Positions 51,911-61,500 of a stretch of 64,000 nucleotides of DNA are shown here, piece by piece. Position 1 is the first letter of the stretch. Every line of letters starts with the position of its first letter. The translations under genes and the position numbers were made by a program. This stretch comes from Apostichopus japonicus (taxonomy: Eukaryota > Echinodermata > Holothuroidea > Aspidochirotida > Stichopodidae), in NCBI RefSeq assembly GCF_037975245.1, contig NC_092575.1, positions 3,466,001 through 3,530,000 of the forward strand, in the 5' to 3' direction. The notes beneath the pieces are model-generated. The model had not been told where the DNA came from and did no database searches. It was given only the letters and a program-made list of their open reading frames with translations.

Positions 51911-53735
51911 ATGTCACATACATCGAGTTTAATAAATCTGGAGAAACTATCACACAGTAAATACCATGCATGGAGGTTCATATGATGTGTTCCAGGGTGG
52001 TACTAATATATTACTCTCCCCATTACGCATGATGATTCCACCCAACTAGTACGTAAATGTGTATGCGTGCTTAGAGCAGCAGACGACACCCGTTACCTAG
52101 CAATAACCGTGCCTGTAGCCTAACGTGATAACTATATTCCCGTCGAGCAGCATTAGGCTCTGTTCCATGGAGAATTCCGTGGTTGCACTGAACTTAACAT
52201 TTCCCCACAGCACCGAACGCTCACCCTTGACAACCGTGGAACTACTGATTTGAGTTATGTACGCGAACAGCAGACGACACTTAAAGGAATTGTCTGGTGG
52301 AAGATTTTGATACATTGTCCTTGTAGTTATTATTTTTCTCTTTCTAACCATGTAAAAATTGTCCCCATTCGACATTTTCTTCTTGTAGAAATCTGGTTTT
52401 CAAATTCACCAGTTTCTCACCAAAATTACCGTTTGTTCGAACGCTTCAATATGGTGTTTGACGTAGTGCTTGCAGATAGGCAAAACAGGCGACTTGAAGT
52501 TAGCACTCCCAATTCCGCAGCAAATTAACTCACGTGTAAGCACATTGAATTGCCTCATATATATAACGTACATACTCGCGAACGTATATACTACGATGCT
52601 CAGTTGGTGTACTTGTATAGCGTTACACATAGTACACTCAAACAACGAAGAGCCTGCTGTTAAAACTTATCTTGTGTTACACAAAGACCACGAAACCACC
52701 GATCTACTAAATATATTGCGGCTTGAGGAGTTTTTTAAATCATATCTAATTTATAAGAAATTTCACCGGAAATTATTGAAGAAATTGATCGAATCGTTGT
52801 CAGAGCAGAATATAGCGCTGAAAAGCTTAGGCTTCGCAGAACTGTCCGATTGTCAACGTTTGAGTACAGCCTACATGCGAACATTTTTCGCGTTGGAGCT
52901 GGATAGCGCGATGTATAGCCTGAACAACTCAGAGTCTGCTGTTAAAATTTACCTTGTGTTACACAAAGACCACGGAACCACCGCTCAAGTACATGGTGGC
53001 TTAAGGAGTTTTTGAAAACATATCTAATTTTTAAGAAATTTCACCGGAAATTAAGGAAGAAATTTATCTGTATACACACGCTGTTTTTGTTGTGATTACC
53101 GTATAGGTACTGTGCGGAGTGTGGGTTATGACGCAATCTGCTATGGCAGAGCTGACGTCACGTATTGTACTGTTCAAATCATATTTGAAATGTCTATCCA
53201 TAACGATTAAAAAATCGTTTCTCTGTCAAACGCAACATTAGCGTTCTCATACTTTGACAACATGTTTGCAAAATTATTTACTATTTTTTAAGGTAACTTC
53301 TTTGGGCCACCAGACAATCCTTTTAACGATGTTCCAGACGACACTCTCAACTTAATTATTCACTAAAAATGCCGTTGAGATGTTGCGCAGTCGACAAAAA
53401 ATCGTTCTTGAAATACAATTCAGACATCGACATTTCCCGCTGCAAGCCCAATGTATCTGTACTTGTTCTGTGCTAGCATGTCTAACGTTAGAATATTAGC
53501 ACTATTTCGTAGGCCTGAAGTACCAGTACCTTCTTATGCCGTTAGTTCCCATGTTCGATCCGTCTTGGTGCAAATCTTTCACGAAGTCACTAACACTATT
53601 CTCGAACTGCTACAGAGAAATATCAGTTTGGTACCACCCTGGAACACATCACATGACCCTCCATGCATGGTACGCGCGCGCCCAATTGTCATGAATCCTC
53701 CAGATTTATTAAACCCGATGGTCACATACTTTGAT
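51911..53735. mobile_element. Large inverted-repeat unit with an internal duplication
   Basis: The left arm (about 51920-52005, with TTTAATAAATCTGGAG, CCATGCATGGAGG and GTGTTCCAGGGTGGTAC) reappears inverted at about 53630-53728. A second, inner pair (GGAATTGTCTGGTGG at 52284 and CCACCAGACAATCC at 53309) is also inverted. The centre contains two diverged direct copies, 282 bp apart, of CTTGTGTTACACAAAGACCA. An open frame (52470-53015) carries the duplicated motif KTYLVLHKDHETT/KIYLVLHKDHGTT in register, but it begins without an ATG. It may be a decayed transposon; the family was not recognised. Confidence 0.5.
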
Positions 53736-54381
53736 TGATATAAAAATAGATATGACAGAAGCAAATGGTAGACAGATAATGTATGAACGATAACAAAGAA
53801 ATGACAAACGTCTATGTCATTATCTATAGTACAACGTATAGAAGCACCGCCATTAAACGCTTAACGATGCTTAACGATGGTATGTGAATGATTTCAGGGC
53901 ACGCGGCATATCACGCCTCCAATTGGCATCAGTATTTTTATCTCTATAAGTAACCAATCAGGGCGACATTTTCAGTTGTGCTTTATGGACTAGACCTACC
54001 TACCTATATATTGTTAAAATATTGGTGCAGAATGAAACTTACTTCTGTTACTAATTTCTTCTTCTAATAAAAAAATAAAGAAAGTAGATATTCCTCGAAA
54101 TCATTATTGATTGTGACTTCTTGAACGGAAGTATTTCATGTAATCATTTTAGTGACGTGATTGGTTTTGTTATCTTTTGCAAAATGTTGGGTTTTTTTCT
54201 TATCAGATATTGGTCGAAAACTGTCTACCATTTTCTGTCGTATGGGGGTATCAAGTAGGCTTCAGTAACGTTGGACAGAGGAGGAAATATTCATCGGTTC
54301 GTGTGTACACTCTTATTTCGAGGGGAAAAAAAACAGGAATCCTGACGACGTGTTGTTTCTGTTTATATTTGGACCAAGGAC
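53736..54381. other. 5' flank of CNG gene 2
   Basis: Upstream of the second CNG gene. An in-frame TGA at 54343-54345 precedes the chosen ATG. The frame at 54177-54461 overlaps the gene in another phase and is not credible. No promoter element was identified. Confidence 0.45.
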
Positions 54382-55343
54382 ATGGAATCACCAACGTCCT
54401 CACCACCTGGCCATGTCCGAAAAAACTCGACTTGGGAGGAGGTAATGCGAGCGGTTTCTAAATCCCAGAATGGTCAAACGCGTCGTCAACAACGGAATCG
54501 GCGCGGAAGCCATTGGTCTACCGTTAATATGGACTCTTTCATCGCTAGATACACGACTCAACGTACCTCTACGTGCGCAACAGCGGCGGCGGCGGCTTCG
54601 AAACAATGTGAAGGCGAAGAAGATGACGACGACGACGAGTCGGCTGCTTTTGCCGACGTCGAAAAGGGAAATGACTTTGAAACATGCCACTACTTTGTGA
54701 TCGACCCCGATGGCACTTTGATCTTTTATTGGCTACTGTTGGTGGCAATTGCAGTGATTTATAATCTGTGGCTACCGCTCAACAGGTTCGCGTGGCAGGC
54801 TTTCGACCAGTTGTGTTACGCATTATGGATTACTATGGATTGTCTGTTCGATCTCGTTTACCTCGCTGATATTTTCGTTCAGTCTAGAACGGCTTACATG
54901 GAGCACGGTTTGTTGGTTCGCGATGGTCAACTGTTAGCTCGACAGTATCTCAAGAGTAGGTACTTCTTGTTCGATCTTCTCTCGATTATACCGGTTAACC
55001 TGCTTTACTGCATCTTTAGTGGTAACGTGTTCAGTCCGATTCTGCGATTCCCAAGAGTCCTCAAGATCTATCGAGCTCGTCAATTCGCCTTCAAGGCAGA
55101 AGCAGCGTCCACGCATCCTAATTTGTTTCGAATCTTGAATTTTATTCATCTTCTCCTTCTCGTCATCCATCTGGTAGCAACGGGCTTTTGCATCGTCTCT
55201 CGTCATCTCAATTTTTCGACCGACATAACATTAGGGAATAACACCGTTGAAAACAGCATCCTCGAATACTTGAACGCGGTGTATTGGTCAACCGTCACTT
55301 TAACAGCGATTGGCGATGTACCGACTCCTGTGTCGATAGAACA
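54382..55343 (+). CDS. CNG gene 2, exon 1 (N-terminus to pore)
   Basis: A 962-nt exon encoding 320 codons plus two bases, S1 through pore. It starts at the first ATG after an in-frame TGA (54343). Donor AGAACA|GTACGT, same phase as gene 1. Confidence 0.93.
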
Positions 55344-55456
55344 GTACGTATATAATTGTTAATCACAAATTATTTAAGTTTATGTTTCTGTTAAATGTGG
55401 TTAGCACGTCGTTTATTAGACTGTCGAAATAGAGTCAAAATAGCTTATAGCGACAG

Positions 55457-55520
<64 letters not shown>

Positions 55521-58486
55521 TGTATAGACAATCTCTTACTTTCATTTTCATTATATACTTTTACACGTTTAAATGAAGACTTTAAAATGGCGTTCCGGTC
55601 GGTGACCTATTACCCCGGGGCCCGACCTGGCTCTCCTGACTTCCACTGATTCTATGCATATTTAATAGACAGCGCTGTTGAGTTTTGACCCGAAGACTAG
55701 GAACGACACCAGTGGCGTAGCCAGGATTTTTTCAGTGGGGGCGCTGGGGGGGGGGCTTGAACATTTCCGGGGGGGGCTTGACCAATTTCTTGTTACTATC
55801 TAAGCGGAGCGCCACCACGAGTTGGCGCGCAGCGTACCGAATTTTTTGAGCTAAAAAGGCCTCCTAGATCGTTGGAAATGACACTTCCCAGGCCTTCTAA
55901 GCTGCTCTTAAGTTTTCTCAACATCCTTTATTTTGAGAGCCCATGTTTTGATATGGTCATCAAATAGTTTAGTGAAATAGAAAAAAAAAACAATCTGGTA
56001 AGTTAGTTGAAATATCATGACATATCTTTTGTGAGTTTGACACCGGCGTTGACATTTTTCGACAAATCTGCAAATTGCGCGTGGAAAATAAAGAAAGATT
56101 GACTGGGCTTTCAGGCAAGTAACATACTGAAATGACCGAACTATATGTCAAACTGACATCAAAGATTGCTTCTGAAATATTATTAGGGAGATAGACTGAT
56201 TGGCCGGCAGTGGCGGAGCTAGTGGTATTGGTCAGGGGGGCGAGAATGGCCTGTAGGGGCCGGATTATGGATATATAAAAAAAAAGAGTGACAAAGGCAA
56301 AGTTTGCCCGAACAGTCGAACACACAGATTCAGTAGTAAACATTATGTGTGTTGTAGTCTTGTAGAGCAGGAATTAAATTATTCGACGGTCGTTAACATG
56401 CGTTTTCAGTACAGCGCGACTACTGTAGACTTCTCGGCCTATGCGCTATGTCACGTAAGGTTTTCAGCAACTATAGCCTACTGCCGGTCCGCGGTCGAAG
56501 GGTGGTTCATGAGTGGTCATCATGGAGATTCGAGACCATTCAGACCTAATATATTTGTTTATTTTTTTTATTATTATTATTTTTATATATATATTTTTTT
56601 CGACAACCAAAATCCCAGTGGGGGGGGGGGGCGACTGGGGGGCGACAAGCTTTCATGGGGGGCTGTCGCCCCCCCCCCCCCCCCACGCCCCCCGTAGCTA
56701 CGCCACTGAACGACACTAAATAGTTCTTAGTGTCTCCGTTTTGTTTCCAATCTCCTCCCAAATGACATTACAACCACTAAACAACTGTTATATCAAAAAG
56801 ACCCGACAGACTACAGCCTAACCATAACGGTCATCGTAAATTTTAAAGAGTATGACGATACTCTAAGAGCTAATAAATAATACTATAGTAGTTATACATC
56901 GACATCAACGAAGTGTAACTGGCCACATAATAAAACAGGAATGTCGTAAACGATCGGCCAACGTCATTTCATTCCGAGTCGTCTTGGTATAGTATAGGCT
57001 ATTATTTAATGTAAGACGCGTGCATGATAGTATGTAGACTATCACAAATCATCCGACATTTAAAAAAATATATATAAACCGGTGACGTGGAAACTTGCAG
57101 CTGTTGGTTAGGAACAAAATATGGTTTTCACGCTTCCCTCACTGTAGCGAACCGCAGCAAAAGAGTCTGCAGATTGATTTGAGCAAAACTATATTTTTCA
57201 GCTTATCTTTAGTGCAAAAAAAAAAGAAATATCATTATCAGAAAAGGGGCCTGTATTGTCCCAATATCCCTTCCCCGGGATCCAACCCGAAGCTGCGCGG
57301 CACGTTGAAATAACTGTATAAGGGAAACATAAAACTTTGGAGTAAATTTATCAAACAAGTTAAGACAATGCTTAAGTGCATTGTATTTCAAGCGATTCGC
57401 TTAATCATTAGAGCTTATGCATATTTGCTTTAGACAAAACGGGGGTGTGGGGGGGGGGATACCCCTCCTTCAGTATCTATCCCATAAATACACCCATCCC
57501 ATATCATATCTACATCGAAATCTGTGGAAAAGCGGAACTACTGAAATTCCCCTCTACCGTCCCCTCTCCCACACCCCTTTGCGGTACTTTACTCATTTAC
57601 AATGCGTCACCAACCGTGTATACCGGATTACTATTGCGTACGTTTGTCAAGTTGCAAAGTATTGCACAATAATAGTACCATGGTGCGTCTTAGCAGTGTA
57701 TTTTGTACTATTCTGGATATCCGCCAAAAAAACTAATAATAAGGCAAGTGTTTTCATTGTGTTTGTAAAGCACAAAAGTAGCAAAAATGACTTACATACG
57801 AACTTTGTTTGTTTTCCAGGTACCTTATACAGATCCTGGGATTTTTCTTTGGCATTTTTGTATTCGCCACCATAGTAGGTATGTTTCAGGTATATACAAA
57901 CAGAAATTTCGACCACTTTTAAACTCAAAATTTTTGGAGCTTTTTTGAGAGTTTGTAAGTTTTGAGATAAAAAAGTCCAAATTTTGAGCCAAAAAGTCAA
58001 AACTTTGAGATTTGGCCTTTCCTATGTCCCTATTAAGCCATCGTACATTTGCTATGGCTATAAAATTAAAAGTACCTTTTCTATAAATTCACGGATGATA
58101 ATTGTAGATATCCTAGTAAGAGATGTTCGTGATTCTTGCATGCGACGCGACGACCCCTTTTAACTAACTTATCCGGGCTTCTCTACCCGTAAGGAATCAT
58201 GTCATGCAGTCGAAACTGTCTGCATGCGGGCTTAACATTCGTCAAACTGAGATGAATCATATATATCTCTCACACGCTATATAGATATAATAAAGTTTCA
58301 CAGATGTGTATGACTTTTATTATCATTCTCTTCATAAAACAAAAGGTCAAGTTGGAGCGGTTGTTAATCAGAGGAACAAGAGAAGAATGGAATTCGAACG
58401 ATTGGTGGTAATTATCACGTAATGATTCGGATCTGTTATTGTTTCTATATAATGTATTGCAACATAAGCAACGTTGGCGTCGTTGA

Positions 58487-58530
<44 letters not shown>

Positions 58531-61500
58531 TCGCCTGAGAGTGTGAAAAAGCCGTTTCAAATATATAATCCAAGAATTTTAGATATCTGAGTTAAAATTT
58601 CAGATATCTGGAATTTCCAATTCAGATATCTAAATTAAAAGTTCAGATATCTCAAAAAACCATCAATTTCAGATATCTCGAATTCCAATTCAGATATCTC
58701 AATCGCACGTCAGGTATCTATCTCGAATTCTAATTCAGATATATTGAATTCAATTTCAGATATCTGGAATTCGAATTCAGATAACTCAAACTATTATTCA
58801 GATATCTCAAATTCTAATTCAGATATCTCATATTCTAATTCAAATATCTCAAATTCAAATTCAGATATCTCAAATTCTAATTCAGATATCCAAAATTCTA
58901 TTTCAGATATCTCATATTCAAATTCAGATATCTCAAATTCAAATTCAGATATCTCAAATTCAAATTCAGATATCTCAAATTCAAATTCAGATATCCAAAA
59001 TTCTAATTCAGATATCCAAAATTCTAATTTGGATATCTCAAATTCAAATTCAGATATCTCAAATTCAAATTCAGATATCCAAAATTCTGATTCAGATATC
59101 CGAAATTCTAATTTGGATATCTCAAATTCTAATTCAGATATCTCATATTCTAATTCAGATATCTCAAATTCTAATTCAGATATCCAAAATTCAAATTCAG
59201 ATATCTCAAATTCTAATTCAGATATCTCAAATTCTAATTCAGATATCTCAAATTCTAATTCGGATATCTCAAATTCTAATTCGGATATCTCATATTCTAA
59301 TTCAGATATCTCAAATTCTAATTCAGATATCCAAAATTCTAATTCAGATATCTCAAATTCTAATTCAGATATCTAACTTAAAGGTTCAGAAATCTCAAAT
59401 CACCCTCAATTACAGATATCAGAAGTTTGAATTCAGATATCTAAAATTCTGGATTTATTGTTCAAACGGCTTTCCATATGAGCGTTGTCAACGTCATTAA
59501 GGCAATTGAGTGTCTAAGGATTGCTGGTTCGCCAATCCTGTACTGATCACTACACTGTGTCATTGCAAGGCTCTTGACCTCGATTGCCTTCCTTTACCCC
59601 AGGTGTATAAATTGGGACCTTCTAGGTAACTTGTCAATACAGGCTAGTTATTTTAATTGTGTTCGCCGGATTTCTGACTGCACCCTGTAAAATATTACCC
59701 CCCGGGAAACGCGGACAGATGTTGCGCACTATATCATGCAGTGCACTGTAAGCGAATATTTGAATTTTAGACTCGGTACACTCGATTTGTGTGGCTGGGT
59801 GACAAGTTACTATAATGACACCGGATAAACTGTTGTAAAGTCGTGTAGTGAGGCCACGTTGAAGGCCTTGATCTTACTGAATTACAATACTTTATATTTT
59901 TAACTTTTCTTCAAAATATTTTTGTGGTAACTCTTAATAATGTAACAGTATATAAATTATATTGAAGTTATGTCACAATGAGAGTACCTATGTAAAGATG
60001 CTATAAAATGACATTCTCTATCCCCTATTATTTTTTTTCTTGTCAAAAGGATAACGCTAAGAAATACATGCGAGAACACCAGGTCCCCAAAGAAGTACAG
60101 AAGTCGATACTTGGTTGGTATGAATACACTTGGACAAGGTAAACACCAGTAAAGACGTAGTACTCTATATACGTATCGCGAGCGTATAAGAGCTCTTTCA
60201 CTTTTTATCCAAATAATATATTTATTATAACGTAAGGCCCACTTACGTTACAGTTATTTTTTTATTTTGAATTTCAGCTGCTCTGTTACTGTATCCCTTC
60301 GGTTGATCCTCCTTATCCACTTTGAATTTGTATTTATATTTATATTTTTATATGTATTTGTATTTGCATGTTTGTGTTTCAGTTTTGATTCTGTGCGTGT
60401 ATTTGTCCCTTCTGTATATTGTTATACGTGTCATATATACAGCCTCTGAAGAAGATCCTGCTAGGATTGAAACGTCAGGCCAACTTATTTTTACACATTC
60501 TCTTACACAGACAGGCTCTTTAGTGGATAAACAGTTTGCTAACAGTTTTGTTTAATTATGATTTATTTTATTTTAATAATTTATTTCAGAAACTTTGTAT
60601 AAAACGCTTAGGCTACTTGATTCATCATATAAGTGCGGTAAACACCCCATTTCCATGATACGCATATTATCTCTCCGAAGTTCTCGTTTAGGATTCCCAG
60701 GTGCGTCAAAGAACACTTTACATGTGTGTGTGTTTTTACATTTCGAGATATCTTAGATTGTAAAACAATATTACCAGCCAAGCTTTCCATGAAATTCGGC
60801 CAAACTAGTGTTCTCACGGAGATAGTCAATCAACAGTAAAAAAAATAATATGGTTTTCTTTTTGTTGATGATATTTTAACTCGCTACATTCACAGAGGAC
60901 GATTCTATTGCTACAAAGAAAGTTGCATTCGACGAAATTCTACATGCAGAGATCCTTAATTGACAGCTAAGCGTAGGCTACATTCCAATATATATCATGT
61001 TTCAATGATACAGTAAAAACAAGACACATTTAGCTTACAGAGAACATTTACCATGGCGATATTTACAGACCACCTATCGTGATCCACTGTAGGGAGAGAG
61101 TGCGTGGATTTAATTAGTCAACATAAGTTACATTCTATCCTGGAGCTTATTAACGAAATAGCTCCATGACTCTATTAACCGCATCTTCACATATTGAGGA
61201 TGGGGGTTTCATCTAACAGTATGGAATATTTGCCTCTTACATAATAAGTGTTGCATCCAGAATATCAATTTCAAGCAATATTCGTGGAATTATGATGCCA
61301 TAATTTAGACAAAAAGTCGATCAAATTTCTATGAGTATAAAATGTTAATATGAACAACAAATTTTTCTCTCTCGGTTTTGTTTATTTTTTGCTGATTTTA
61401 TTCGAAAGAGGTAAATCGGTACGGCAAAATGAAGATGAATGTTTCGAAATGCTACCGACGAAATTAAGAACCGAGCTCGCTATATATGTCAACTTAGAGA

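Noticed and set aside
52470-53015. 181-aa protein of unknown function
   Set aside because: No ATG at the start of the frame, no known domain, and it lies in a duplicated inverted-repeat unit; kept only as an observation.
58744-59376. 210-aa frame of NSNSDIS repeats as a possible low-complexity or adhesive protein
   Set aside because: It is exactly the 21-bp minisatellite in intron 3 of CNG gene 2. The unit has no stop, so the frame is open by arithmetic, and no splice sites join it to the exons.
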